A stretch of DNA of 64,000 nt, from positions 124,001 to 188,000 of the forward strand of contig JAKOGP010000005.1 of assembly GCA_022239325.1 (NCBI GenBank), given 5' to 3'. Positions 18,891 to 27,554 of this stretch are shown one piece after another. Numbering within the stretch: the first letter of the stretch is position 1; each line of letters opens with the position of its first letter. Source of the DNA: Flavobacteriaceae bacterium LSUCC0859. GTDB taxonomy: Bacteria > Bacteroidota > Bacteroidia > Flavobacteriales > Flavobacteriaceae. The translations under genes and the position numbers were made by a program. Below the pieces are notes generated by a model that made no database searches, was not told the DNA's origin, and saw only the letters and a program-made list of their open reading frames with translations.

Positions 18891-20336
18891 TTATACATCT
18901 AATAAGTTATTGCTGTTATATAAATCCCTTATTTCAGATTCATTTACTTCAATACCTGAATCAAGGTCATCTTTTGTGAAAATATTATTCATATAAAATG
19001 CACTTATTAATTGATGTTTTTTACAATTATACTTATAATTTAAAATATTTAATAATAATTCATTTAAAGCTTTCACATTATTCGCCTTTAAAATAAAATC
19101 ATAAGAAATGTATGGATTTTCACCTGTGGAAATGGGTATTATATTGTTATATGCTAATTCAAATAAAACATTTCCATGATTTGAAATACCAAATTTTATT
19201 CCAGAATCAAAAATTGATAAATTAGAATAACTTTTATCTAACCAAATAAAATCAAAAAATTCACACTGAAGATCTTTTAATAATTTTGAATTTTTATTAT
19301 TTGGATGAGGCTTAACCGCAACTTTATAATTGTAATTCCTTAGGGTTTTTAAAATATTTACCGCCCATTCATATAAGTCTTCATAAATCATATATCTATA
19401 GGAATGTGGAGAGTCATAAAATTCATGTAAAAAAACTATTCCATCTAAGTTTAAACTTTTGAGGTCACTATCATATTCAACGAATGGGGATGATTCCAAA
19501 TAACTATATTTAAAATTACCGTTAAATAAATCCTTAATTTTATTTTCAGTTTTTAGTAATTCATCTTTACTTAAGTTAAGATTCTTAAAATCTTGATGAA
19601 AGTTTGAGAAATTTGGTAAATGAAAATAGTCTTTACTTGAAAGTCTTTTGAAAATTATTCTATGTGAACAATAAGTGAATACTTCAGTCTGTTTTTTTAT
19701 CAAAACTCTAACGGGAATACCATGCTTTATGTATGAAGAATAAGTTGATAAATACTTAAAATAATGAGTGTTCAATTGTTTAAAAAAATGAATATCTAAA
19801 AAAGCCCTAAAAATGTATATCAATAACACAAAGTCTTTAAAATTTAAAGTGTGCTTATTATTAAATCTCAAATAAGAATCATAAATTAAATCTCCACAAT
19901 AAATTTCTTTATACTTAACATTAAGTAAATCTTTTTTAGATTTTAAACAAAAAAACACTTTTAAGGAATCCAGAAAAATTTTATAAGTGGTAGTTATGGA
20001 ATTTTTTTTTGGCAAATAAAAATCTACACCTGCTGATTTATATAGCCTTAACCATTTTTTTTTTCTTAATGAAAAAATAACTTTTTTAAGAAAATAAAGA
20101 GGGGGGAAAAAAAAATAAACCAATTTTGGCGAAAAAGCCTCAGGATATACTCCTACAAAAGTTAAATCTCTATTATTTTTTATGAATTTTGTGATAAATA
20201 CTAGAAAAAAATAGTCATGTGGACATTGAACTAGCACTTTATTTTTACTATTCTTATTATACGTGCACTCTCTTTTTAAATATATACTCTCATTTGCATC
20301 AAAAATCGAAATTTTTTTATTTATAATATGAAACAT
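18891..20336 (-). CDS. Large protein of unknown function, possible capsule-type glycosyltransferase
   Basis: 481 residues, very Lys/Phe/Tyr-rich and encoded by some of the most AT-rich DNA in the window. There is a hydrophobic stretch near residues 70-90 (LVYFFFPPLYFLKKVIF), but no signal peptide. The C-terminal third has VAVKPHPNNKNSKLLKDL and, later, GISNHGNVLFELAYNNIIPI, which resemble the donor-binding part of capsule-synthesis and Kdo/nonulosonate transferases of GT-B fold. As it is the last gene of the nonulosonate block before gmd, it is a candidate nonulosonic-acid transferase. I do not recognise it firmly. Confidence 0.5.
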   Translation of the reverse strand: MFHIINKKISIFDANESIYLKRECTYNKNSKNKVLVQCPHDYFFLVFITKFIKNNRDLTFVGVYPEAFSPKLVYFFFPPLYFLKKVIFSLRKKKWLRLYKSAGVDFYLPKKNSITTTYKIFLDSLKVFFCLKSKKDLLNVKYKEIYCGDLIYDSYLRFNNKHTLNFKDFVLLIYIFRAFLDIHFFKQLNTHYFKYLSTYSSYIKHGIPVRVLIKKQTEVFTYCSHRIIFKRLSSKDYFHLPNFSNFHQDFKNLNLSKDELLKTENKIKDLFNGNFKYSYLESSPFVEYDSDLKSLNLDGIVFLHEFYDSPHSYRYMIYEDLYEWAVNILKTLRNYNYKVAVKPHPNNKNSKLLKDLQCEFFDFIWLDKSYSNLSIFDSGIKFGISNHGNVLFELAYNNIIPISTGENPYISYDFILKANNVKALNELLLNILNYKYNCKKHQLISAFYMNNIFTKDDLDSGIEVNESEIRDLYNSNNLLDV

Positions 20337-20350
20337 TCTTACTTTTTAAA

Positions 20351-21067
20351 TTAGAATTTAAAAACATCTCTTACTAAACAAAATGCTTCTGCAAAATTGA
20401 CTCCTACAATAATTCCCAGCCTCTGAGCTATAATTCTCAAAGCCTCTGGTGAACGGGGATGAGGTGAAATTCGTCGTTCAAATTCATAACATTCCATTGC
20501 AGAAATTTTTGCGTTTAAGTGATTTTCTTTAACTTCAACATAAAAGTTTGGTATAAAGTGGTTTGGATCACTTGAGGCGCGCCATTCTGTTCCAGATGGG
20601 GTTTCAAAAGTTATTATTCCATGTGTTTGCTCATTTTGCAGTGGTCTACAAGCTGTTATTACTGCATTAAAAGTAATTTGATGATCAATGTTGACATCTC
20701 CACCATGATGGGTGAAAATATATTCTGGATTAAATAATTTCTTTTCTTCTTCAATAATTTTTATGATTTCTAACAATGGAATAGTGTCAAATCTATTGTC
20801 TGGAAAGTCACAAATTGAGACTGATTGATAGCCAATTTTTTTTATTGCGCTCTGAATGTTTTTTTTATGAATTTGAAGTTTATTTTTTACTTCAATCGAA
20901 TTTTTGTTGACTGATCTTGAAGTAATACCTTCACCTAAAATTAACACATGAGCATTAACGTTGTAATCATTAATTAAAAGGTTCATAGTAGCACCTAAAC
21001 CCAGTATTTCGTCGTCTGGATGTGCGACTACAATCATAATTTTTTTATTTTTTAGTGATTCTAACAT
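20351..21067 (-). CDS. PIG-L/LmbE family N-deacetylase
   Basis: A 238-residue zinc-dependent deacetylase. The metal-binding motif VVAHPDDEILGLGATM is at the N-terminus and the second half of the site is FTHHGGDVNIDHQITFNA, together the hallmark of PIG-L/LmbE/BshB enzymes that remove N-acetyl groups from sugars. It overlaps the formyltransferase gene by 23 bases. Deacetylation followed by formylation by its neighbour is a logical pair for changing the N-acyl group of a nonulosonic acid or its precursor. The substrate itself cannot be read from sequence. Confidence 0.85.
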   Translation of the reverse strand: MLESLKNKKIMIVVAHPDDEILGLGATMNLLINDYNVNAHVLILGEGITSRSVNKNSIEVKNKLQIHKKNIQSAIKKIGYQSVSICDFPDNRFDTIPLLEIIKIIEEEKKLFNPEYIFTHHGGDVNIDHQITFNAVITACRPLQNEQTHGIITFETPSGTEWRASSDPNHFIPNFYVEVKENHLNAKISAMECYEFERRISPHPRSPEALRIIAQRLGIIVGVNFAEAFCLVRDVFKF

Positions 21068-21722
21068 CCGCTATTATACTTTTATTAGCTTTTAAAGAAG
21101 CTCTAGTAAATTCAAATAATAATGATTCTGTCTCTAAAAATGCGTTAGGATAACCTTCAGCATCAAGCATTCTTATGTAATCATATACTTTGTTTATATC
21201 AGAAAGTGAGGATATATTACTTTCTGATCTTTTCCTTCTTCTAAAATTTGATATCTGACCTGACTGGAGCTGGGGAGAGATATTATTTTCTATAATTGAA
21301 AAAATCATATCTTTAATAATCAACCCTGAACGAATAAAAATTTCTTCAGCCGTTCCTAAAAGTGATAATTTTGACTTCAAATATACAGGACCTGTATCTA
21401 AGCCCTTTTCTACACGTATAGCTGAAATGACTGTTTCTTTATATTCTAAAACTATTAAATTTTGTAAAGGACTACCCCCTCTGCCAAAAGGCAAATCTGT
21501 CATATGAAATAATATACATTCAAATCTTAAAAATATTTCAGAAGGAATAATATAAGACCAATGAGGAATAAAAATATAATCAGGTTTTAAACTTTCTATA
21601 TTATTAAGTGTGAAATTTTCTTTTTGGTTAATTATAAACCAATTGCCAGATTTACTTTTTAACAAATCTTCAAACAATTCATGATGCCAAATTTTTTCTG
21701 TTACTAATAAATAAGTTTTCAT
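21045..21722 (-). CDS. Sugar N-formyltransferase-like protein (methionyl-tRNA formyltransferase fold)
   Basis: About 225 residues from Met at 21722, which gives an ATGA overlap with pseI; an earlier in-frame Met at 21734 is less likely. The middle carries the formyltransferase core: FHMTDLPFGRGGSPLQNLI with the catalytic His, and IRVEKGLDTGPVYLKSKL with the catalytic Asp. The Asn that normally stands two residues before the His is replaced by Leu. Such proteins use N10-formyl-tetrahydrofolate to formylate amino sugars. The position between pseI and the PIG-L deacetylase suggests N-formylation of a nonulosonate. Confidence 0.8.
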   Translation of the reverse strand: MKTYLLVTEKIWHHELFEDLLKSKSGNWFIINQKENFTLNNIESLKPDYIFIPHWSYIIPSEIFLRFECILFHMTDLPFGRGGSPLQNLIVLEYKETVISAIRVEKGLDTGPVYLKSKLSLLGTAEEIFIRSGLIIKDMIFSIIENNISPQLQSGQISNFRRRKRSESNISSLSDINKVYDYIRMLDAEGYPNAFLETESLLFEFTRASLKANKSIIADVRITKK

Positions 21723-22762
21723 AGTAAATCCCAAGTTAATGGTGTGCCAGTTTTAATATTAAAATTTGCATTCCTACCTAATACCGAGTCGTAAAGTTTT
21801 GGGGGCAGCCCATCTCCAGGCCTTATTATACGAATATTATCAACTGTAAATTTATCTCCAATTTTTATATCTTTTGAAACATAGATTGAACGTTTATATT
21901 TTACGCTGTTTTTCTCTGCATCTTGAACTCCATAATGAATACTTCCTAAAGATAAAAAAGCTCTCTCACATTCTACAACTAAACTTTGTAATTCAGAAGG
22001 CTCAATAGAAAAAGCACTATCTACACCACCATCTGCTCTTTTTAAAGTAAAATGTTTTTCAATAACTGTTGCACCTAATGCAATGGAAGCTACACTAGCT
22101 CCTATACCCATTGTATGGTCTGATAATCCAACATGACAATTAAATGCATTTTTTAAATGAGGAATTGTTAAAAGATTAGTTGTTTCTGGGGTAGCTGGAT
22201 AAGTAGAGGTGCATTTTAATAAAACCAAGTTTTTACATCCTCCATCTCGTAATACACGAACTGCCTCATCTATATCTGCCAAATTAGTAGCTCCAGTTGA
22301 CATTATAACTGGCTTACCTGTTGCAGCTACTTTTCTTAATAATGGCAGATCTGTGTTTTCAAAAGATGCGATTTTGTATAGCTCAACATCTAAGTTTTCT
22401 AAAAAATCCACAGCAGTTTCGTCAAATGGTGTGCTAAAGCCAATCATACCTAATTCCTTTGCTAAATCAAATATTGGTTTATGCCATTCCCATGGAGTAT
22501 AGGCTTCTTGGTATAGTTCATGCAACTCTCTGCCATTCCATAATGATTTAGGATCATTGATCTTAAGCGCCCCTTTTATGGTCATTGTATCTGCAGTGTA
22601 AGTTTGTAATTTTAATGCATTAGCTCCAGCAGCAGCAGCAGCGCGTACGATAGCAAAAGCCCTTTCGATTGAATGGTTGTGATTACCACTCATCTCTGCA
22701 ATAATAAATGGTTTAGAGTCTTTACTTATAATAAAGTTACTGAGTTTAATTGATTGTAACAT
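21719..22762 (-). CDS. pseI: Pseudaminic-acid-type nonulosonate synthase
   Basis: About 347 residues. Condenses a 6-deoxy-diacetamido hexose with phosphoenolpyruvate to form the nine-carbon acid. Signatures include PFIIAEMSGNHNHSIERAF, ANALKLQTYTADTMTI, LYKIASFENTDLPLLRKVA, HVGLSDHTMGIGASVASIALGA and TVIEKHFTLKRADGGVDSAFS, plus a C-terminal antifreeze-like SAF domain (residues ~285-345). ADTMTIK and GVDSAFS fit PseI better than NeuB or LegI. The frame is open from 22807, but Met at 22762 is preferred because it leaves a normal short overlap with the ATP-grasp gene. The downstream formyltransferase start overlaps its stop as ATGA. Confidence 0.93.
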   Translation of the reverse strand: MLQSIKLSNFIISKDSKPFIIAEMSGNHNHSIERAFAIVRAAAAAGANALKLQTYTADTMTIKGALKINDPKSLWNGRELHELYQEAYTPWEWHKPIFDLAKELGMIGFSTPFDETAVDFLENLDVELYKIASFENTDLPLLRKVAATGKPVIMSTGATNLADIDEAVRVLRDGGCKNLVLLKCTSTYPATPETTNLLTIPHLKNAFNCHVGLSDHTMGIGASVASIALGATVIEKHFTLKRADGGVDSAFSIEPSELQSLVVECERAFLSLGSIHYGVQDAEKNSVKYKRSIYVSKDIKIGDKFTVDNIRIIRPGDGLPPKLYDSVLGRNANFNIKTGTPLTWDLL

Positions 22763-23702
22763 ATTCTGAAAATCCTTTATAAAATTTAGAATTAATTGGA
22801 GGAGCAATATATGAATTAATTGGCTGATTGAATTTATCGTAAATACTCCAAATTAAATCTTCAAAGCCAAGTAAATGCCTAAATAAAATGGTACTTGAAA
22901 ATCTAGGATTAATTTCAAATATAATTGGACCTCTTTTGGACATTCTTAATTGAACATTAATACTGCCTCTTAATTTTAATGTTTTTGCTAAGCCTATTAA
23001 CAAATTTTCTATTTCTTCATTCTCAATAATTTCTCCAAATCCAGTTTGTCCCCCATCCATTAATCTTCTGTGTATAATAATATTTCTGAATTCTGAATTA
23101 CCTGACTGAAATAGACCACAAGTATATTCTTGATCAATAGAAGATATATATTCTTGAGAAAGATAATGAGGATATTTACTCTTAAAATATGAGAAATCCT
23201 CTTTATTTTCGGCAATAAATATACTTTTACTACCAGCCCCAAACCGACTCTTAATAATAAGAGGATAGTTTGGTTTTATTTCATCTTTTAATATTTTAGT
23301 TTTAGGATATTTAAACTTATTGCTTTTTAGAAATAAATAAGTTTGCATTTTATCTAAACCTACTTCACGAGATTCTAAATTGGCTAAAATAAGTTTGTCC
23401 TCAAATTTATTGTAAGCTTCTTTATCTGAAGTGAAAAATCGTATCTCCTGCTCTGATGCGGGGATTATGATCTCTATTTGGTTTTTATTAACCAAGTACT
23501 CTAATTCATCTATATAACTATTTAAATTACAAGAAGGTAAAATACAAAAATTAGTAAAAATAAATTTTGCTGCAGACTCTAATTGAATGTCTGCTCCAGT
23601 CAGCGTTTTGCATATTTTATTTGAACCAAGAATTTTACCAATACTTTGACCAATATCACCGCCAGCTCCCGTAACAAGTATATTATAGCTTTTATCCATC
23701 AT
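22746..23702 (-). CDS. ATP-grasp family carboxylate-amine ligase-like protein
   Basis: 318 residues. The N-terminus is a Rossmann-like preATP-grasp domain (ILVTGAGGDIGQSIGKIL). The ATP-grasp core shows NYPLIIKSRFGAGSKSIFIA (nucleotide binding), an acidic loop near YISSIDQEYTCGLF and the metal site FEINPRFSSTILFRHLLGFE. These proteins resemble carbamoyl-phosphate synthase large-chain fragments and often sit in nonulosonate or capsule loci, where their substrate is unknown; ligation of an amino acid or other acyl group to the sugar is the usual guess. Four-base overlap with the phosphoesterase gene upstream. Confidence 0.75.
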   Translation of the reverse strand: MMDKSYNILVTGAGGDIGQSIGKILGSNKICKTLTGADIQLESAAKFIFTNFCILPSCNLNSYIDELEYLVNKNQIEIIIPASEQEIRFFTSDKEAYNKFEDKLILANLESREVGLDKMQTYLFLKSNKFKYPKTKILKDEIKPNYPLIIKSRFGAGSKSIFIAENKEDFSYFKSKYPHYLSQEYISSIDQEYTCGLFQSGNSEFRNIIIHRRLMDGGQTGFGEIIENEEIENLLIGLAKTLKLRGSINVQLRMSKRGPIIFEINPRFSSTILFRHLLGFEDLIWSIYDKFNQPINSYIAPPINSKFYKGFSEYVTIN

Positions 23703-24394
23703 CTTTTCAAGATCTCTAATAAATAATTATTTCCCGGATCATTTTGAGAAATTTCCTTTTCTAATTCTGTTGTATTATACCTTGTTGATTTCAATTCAAA
23801 AGAATTATTTACCGTATTTACTAATGCCCAATTTGCAACTCCGCCCTTTTGTCTTGACTGGCCTACAGAACCCACATTGATTAAAATTTGTTTACCTATA
23901 TTTACTGCAAATTGATAATGACTGTGGCCAATTAAGATAAAATCATGAATAGAATCAATACACTTTTCTAAAATATCTTTTTTAGTATCCGGATAAATGT
24001 AAAAATCTGGTGACCATGGACTTCCATGACAAAGGAGGAATTTTGATTCATTTATTTCTAGACTTTTTTTATCTGGAAGCTTTAAAAGTAAGTTTAATTG
24101 TTGTTCAGACAAAATTTCTAAAGCTCTCTTATGTCCACTTCCATAAAGATTATGAACAGTAGTGAAATCTAAATCGCTATTCAATAAAGATTTTAAGATA
24201 TTTTCATGATTACCTCGAATCATTTCACATTTCCAATCTGAAAGTAAATCCAAAACTTTATGAGGATTATAATAATAGCCAACTATATCTCCCAAGATAA
24301 AAAGCTGTTCAACCTTACATTTTTTTATATCTTTTAAAACAGCTTTCAAAGCAAAATCATTTCCGTGAATATCTGAAAGAATTGCAATTTTCAA
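23699..24394 (-). CDS. Calcineurin-like metallophosphoesterase (YfcE/MJ0936-type)
   Basis: A 231-residue metal-dependent phosphoesterase. All five canonical blocks are visible: ILSDIHGNDFALKAVL, LFILGDIVGYYYNPHK, MIRGNHENI, the LLCHGSPW block and ILIGHSHYQF. It overlaps both neighbours by four bases, so is clearly part of the operon. Nonulosonate routes starting from phosphorylated precursors need a phosphatase (as in sialic acid synthesis), but the PseB-type route does not, so its role here is puzzling. It could remove phosphate from a sugar intermediate or be regulatory. Confidence 0.82.
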   Translation of the reverse strand: MKIAILSDIHGNDFALKAVLKDIKKCKVEQLFILGDIVGYYYNPHKVLDLLSDWKCEMIRGNHENILKSLLNSDLDFTTVHNLYGSGHKRALEILSEQQLNLLLKLPDKKSLEINESKFLLCHGSPWSPDFYIYPDTKKDILEKCIDSIHDFILIGHSHYQFAVNIGKQILINVGSVGQSRQKGGVANWALVNTVNNSFELKSTRYNTTELEKEISQNDPGNNYLLEILKR

Positions 24395-25275
24395 AATACA
24401 CCGGGTTTAAGTTTACAGTAAATAATACAGCTTCTTGATAACTTTGTCAAAGAAAGACCTTTAGACCATTCCATATATGATTCCAAACCCTGGTCCCTTA
24501 TGAAATTGGTGATTTTAACTCTTGCTAAATGTGCTTGAGTACCGCTTTCTTTATTTTTATAATAATTTGAAAAATCATTCATTAAAAATATTTCAATTGG
24601 AAAATCACCAAATGAATCAATTACACATAAGCCCTCTTTTGTTACAAAATTTTTTAATGAATCAAAATTAAAATAAGAAAGGTGATCTGGAGGGCAATAC
24701 CATTCATCATTACTTTTTCCCATTTTTTTTAAAAGATCTTGAAATTGAGAAGAATCATTAGGAACGACAATTCTTAAAACACTATCATTATGCATTAATT
24801 TTTTTACTTTTCGAATAAAGTAGATAGGGTCCACCACATGCTCTAAAATATTTCCTAAATTAATTAATGAATATTTTTGACCATCTTTTATTCTAAAATT
24901 TAAATCATCATAAGCATTTCCAAATGTTGTATGTCCTAATAAATCCGGGTTCATTGCTTTTAAACCTGCTTGAGAAAAATCTGTTCCATATACAGACCAA
25001 CCAAATTTTTGAAGATAATACATAAAAAAACCTTCTCCACAACCTATATCAAATAGATTTTTTTTAGAATTGACAATCATTTTTGACATTACAAAATCTG
25101 CTACTTCGGCTGCGATTTCGGTAAGCCTAAGTTCCTCATCACTGTATTTTTTAGAGTATGTTGCAACTACTGGCGATTGATAATATTTTTCACTGTAATA
25201 TTTTTCAAGCTCTTCTATACTTGGAGTAGGGTTAACTTGAAAAAATCCATATTCGTTTTTCTTTAATAATTTCAT
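24391..25275 (-). CDS. Class I SAM-dependent methyltransferase
   Basis: 294 residues. The SAM-binding motif NLFDIGCGEGFFMYYLQKFG is at about residue 78, with VYGTDFSQAGLKAMN as the acidic strand-2 end and LINLGNILEHVVDPIYFIRK as the motif seen in ubiquinone/menaquinone-type and sugar methyltransferases (Methyltransf_23 group). The N-terminal ~60 residues (ending SEKYYQSPVVATYSKKY) match the extended start of polysaccharide-locus members. The target is probably the nonulosonate or a neighbouring sugar; not assignable. Overlaps the phosphoesterase gene by four bases. Confidence 0.8.
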   Translation of the reverse strand: MKLLKKNEYGFFQVNPTPSIEELEKYYSEKYYQSPVVATYSKKYSDEELRLTEIAAEVADFVMSKMIVNSKKNLFDIGCGEGFFMYYLQKFGWSVYGTDFSQAGLKAMNPDLLGHTTFGNAYDDLNFRIKDGQKYSLINLGNILEHVVDPIYFIRKVKKLMHNDSVLRIVVPNDSSQFQDLLKKMGKSNDEWYCPPDHLSYFNFDSLKNFVTKEGLCVIDSFGDFPIEIFLMNDFSNYYKNKESGTQAHLARVKITNFIRDQGLESYMEWSKGLSLTKLSRSCIIYCKLKPGVF

Positions 25276-25281
25276 GAAAAT

Positions 25282-26196
25282 TTAATTAGCATAATTAATA
25301 AGATTGATTAGTAAATTATCTATTTTCCCCTTTTTTATGAATTTCTGAGTTTCATTTGAGCTTATAACCTTCTGGGATTTTATTAAAATCTCTTCAATAA
25401 CATCTTTTTTATTTCTATTAATTGAAATAACATGAGGTAAATCATTTTTTTGCAAAAATTCATAAAATAATTCTTGATCTTTAGCCTGATAAACCGGAAG
25501 TGCTAATCTTTTTCTATACCATACTTCATGAAGTGTTACACTAGCGCCACAAATCACTAAGACTGAGGAATCAATTTCTTTAACCATTTGCTCTGGACTT
25601 AATCCTTTTGCAATTTTTGTTATATACCCCTCTTTAATAAATCTTTCGTTAATTTCATACGTCGATTCTTGATTCATCATGATTCCAAGGGCTAGTAAAA
25701 TTTTATTCTTTATAGGTTGGATATTTGTCCTAACAAGAAACTGTTCTCTTAAAAGTAAATAATCTGGACCAACATGTAATGGTATTTTCCAGCCATTATA
25801 TAAATCAATAGAAGCATAAATATTTGGATTAATTAATGTCCATGCCTCTGTTCTTTTAATTTTTGCAACATCATCAATAATAACTGATTTAATTTGATTC
25901 ACTTTTAAAAGATTAATATATTTTGAACCAAACCGATCGCCATCCAATATTATGAAGTAGATTTTTGAATCAGTAAAACTATCTTTAATAATGTTCACTT
26001 CAAGTGAAATATCATAATTATTTTCAATAAGAACAGTGCTAAAATTGTTTAATTTTAAATATTCATGCCACTTACTTGAACTTGCTATAATACAATATTT
26101 CTCCCCTAATCTGTGGAGAGATTGTGCAATTGCAATAGCTCTAGAACGATTCCCTTGGCCAAATTGTTCTCTATCTTCTACCCTAATTAAAATCAA
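25282..26196 (-). CDS. PseG/SpsG-like protein lacking the usual catalytic His
   Basis: 304 residues with the two-domain GT-B-like layout of PseG, the UDP-sugar hydrolase that frees 2,4-diacetamido-2,4,6-trideoxy-L-altrose in pseudaminic acid synthesis. Matching parts are the N-terminal RVEDREQFGQGNRSRAIAIA, VIIDDVAKIKRTEAWTLINP, GPDYLLLREQF and the C-terminal donor site VICGASVTLHEVWYRKRLAL. In characterised PseG the Gly-rich loop reads G-x-G-H and the His is catalytic; here the same position is Asn (GQGN). Either it hydrolyses by a different residue, acts on another UDP-sugar, or is inactive. It sits seven bases from the methyltransferase gene. Confidence 0.7.
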   Translation of the reverse strand: MILIRVEDREQFGQGNRSRAIAIAQSLHRLGEKYCIIASSSKWHEYLKLNNFSTVLIENNYDISLEVNIIKDSFTDSKIYFIILDGDRFGSKYINLLKVNQIKSVIIDDVAKIKRTEAWTLINPNIYASIDLYNGWKIPLHVGPDYLLLREQFLVRTNIQPIKNKILLALGIMMNQESTYEINERFIKEGYITKIAKGLSPEQMVKEIDSSVLVICGASVTLHEVWYRKRLALPVYQAKDQELFYEFLQKNDLPHVISINRNKKDVIEEILIKSQKVISSNETQKFIKKGKIDNLLINLINYAN

Positions 26197-26198
26197 GT

Positions 26199-27554
26199 TT
26201 ATAAATATTTTCGAAATACTGGTTTAGCTTCGTCTCCAATTAAATATTTTTCAATTCCATTTTCAAGTGCTTCTTTATAAACAATAAGCGATTCTGATAA
26301 TGCATTTATGATCAAATTAACATGTTCAGGTGTATGACTAAAACTTGGACAAAAATATCCTTGAAAAAAAACACCCCTAGCAAACATTTCTTGCATTATT
26401 AAAGTTCTAAATGCACTGGAAATAACTCCGCTATTATCTTTAAAATTAAGAGTTGGCAACCAGTTACATGATAAAATATCTATATAATTAATCATTCCTA
26501 ATTTGTTAATTAACTCTAAACTTTTAGATAAAAACAAATCTCCAATTTCTTGGTTGTGTTCAATTACATTATTATTTTGAAAGAAATCAATTGTAGCTAA
26601 ACCCGCTGTCAAAGCATGAGTTTCTCCACCGTGAGTAGTGGAAATCAAAAAAACTTTCTCTTCTCCTTTGTTTAAAATACCTCCTAATTCCATTATTTGT
26701 TTTGTACCAGTTAATGCGCAAAAAGAAAATCCGTTTGCAATACCCTTTCCCCAAGTGGTCATGTCTGGTTTTAGATCATATTTGGTAATAGCTCCTGGGA
26801 ATGAGGCTTTAAAGCCGCTCACCATCTCATCTATAATAAAAAGCGCACCATATTTATGAGATAGTTTGATTGCTTCTTTAAGGAATGTTTCAGGTGAACT
26901 ACCACAATTACAATTAGAGCAAGTGTTCTTTTCTGGCTCCGTAATGACACACGCAATTTGATTTGGGTATTTCTCAAATAACTGTTTAAGAGAGTCTAAA
27001 TTACAAGATTTAAATGTCACTGACATTTCTGATATTTCTGAAGGAACACCCTTATTACAATCTGTAGTGCCAATAAACCAGTCGTCATATGAATAAAAAG
27101 GATGGTCGCTAGGAAAGGCAACTAATTTTTTATTTGTAAATGCTCTTGCTAGTTTAACTGCAGCAGAAGTAACAATAGAACCGGTTTTAGCAAATTTAAT
27201 CATATCATGCTGAGGAACAATTTCCAAAAACCTTTCAGCCATTTCCATTTCAAGATGAGATGGTCGTTGAAAATTGACGCCATTGCTTAACTCTTTCTTT
27301 ACTGCATCAACTACCGGTTCAAAAGCATGTCCTAAACTTACGCTTGTTAACCCCATTGAACAATCAAGATATTTATTATTATCTAAATCCCATATAAATA
27401 CTCCTTTTCCTCGGGAAATTGCTGCAGGTGAAAGAGTTGGGAATTGGTCATCTCCCTTAGAGTAAGTATGTGCCCCACCTGGAATCAGCTTGTGAATTTT
27501 ATTGCGATATATATCAGATTTACTGAAATTAGTTATTTTATGCTTTCCTGTCAT
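26199..27554 (-). CDS. Class III PLP aminotransferase (glutamate-1-semialdehyde aminomutase-like)
   Basis: A 451-residue aminotransferase. Markers are IPGGAHTYSKGDDQFP, MGLTSVSLGHAFEPVVDAVK, KFAKTGSIVTSAAVKLARAF, LFIIDEMVSGFKASFPG with the PLP-binding Asp, and the Schiff-base Lys in TTWGKGIANGFSF. A Cys-rich insertion (CSNCNCGSS) at about residue 217 could bind metal and is unusual for the family. HemL itself is about 430 residues and housekeeping; the insertion and the operon position argue for a sugar-specific relative. It overlaps the cytidylyltransferase gene upstream by 17 bases. Confidence 0.82.
   Translation of the reverse strand: MTGKHKITNFSKSDIYRNKIHKLIPGGAHTYSKGDDQFPTLSPAAISRGKGVFIWDLDNNKYLDCSMGLTSVSLGHAFEPVVDAVKKELSNGVNFQRPSHLEMEMAERFLEIVPQHDMIKFAKTGSIVTSAAVKLARAFTNKKLVAFPSDHPFYSYDDWFIGTTDCNKGVPSEISEMSVTFKSCNLDSLKQLFEKYPNQIACVITEPEKNTCSNCNCGSSPETFLKEAIKLSHKYGALFIIDEMVSGFKASFPGAITKYDLKPDMTTWGKGIANGFSFCALTGTKQIMELGGILNKGEEKVFLISTTHGGETHALTAGLATIDFFQNNNVIEHNQEIGDLFLSKSLELINKLGMINYIDILSCNWLPTLNFKDNSGVISSAFRTLIMQEMFARGVFFQGYFCPSFSHTPEHVNLIINALSESLIVYKEALENGIEKYLIGDEAKPVFRKYL

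Noticed and set aside
22763-22807. Longer N-terminus for pseI
   Set aside because: It would overlap the ATP-grasp gene by 62 bases and adds residues not seen in the family; Met at 22762 is preferred.
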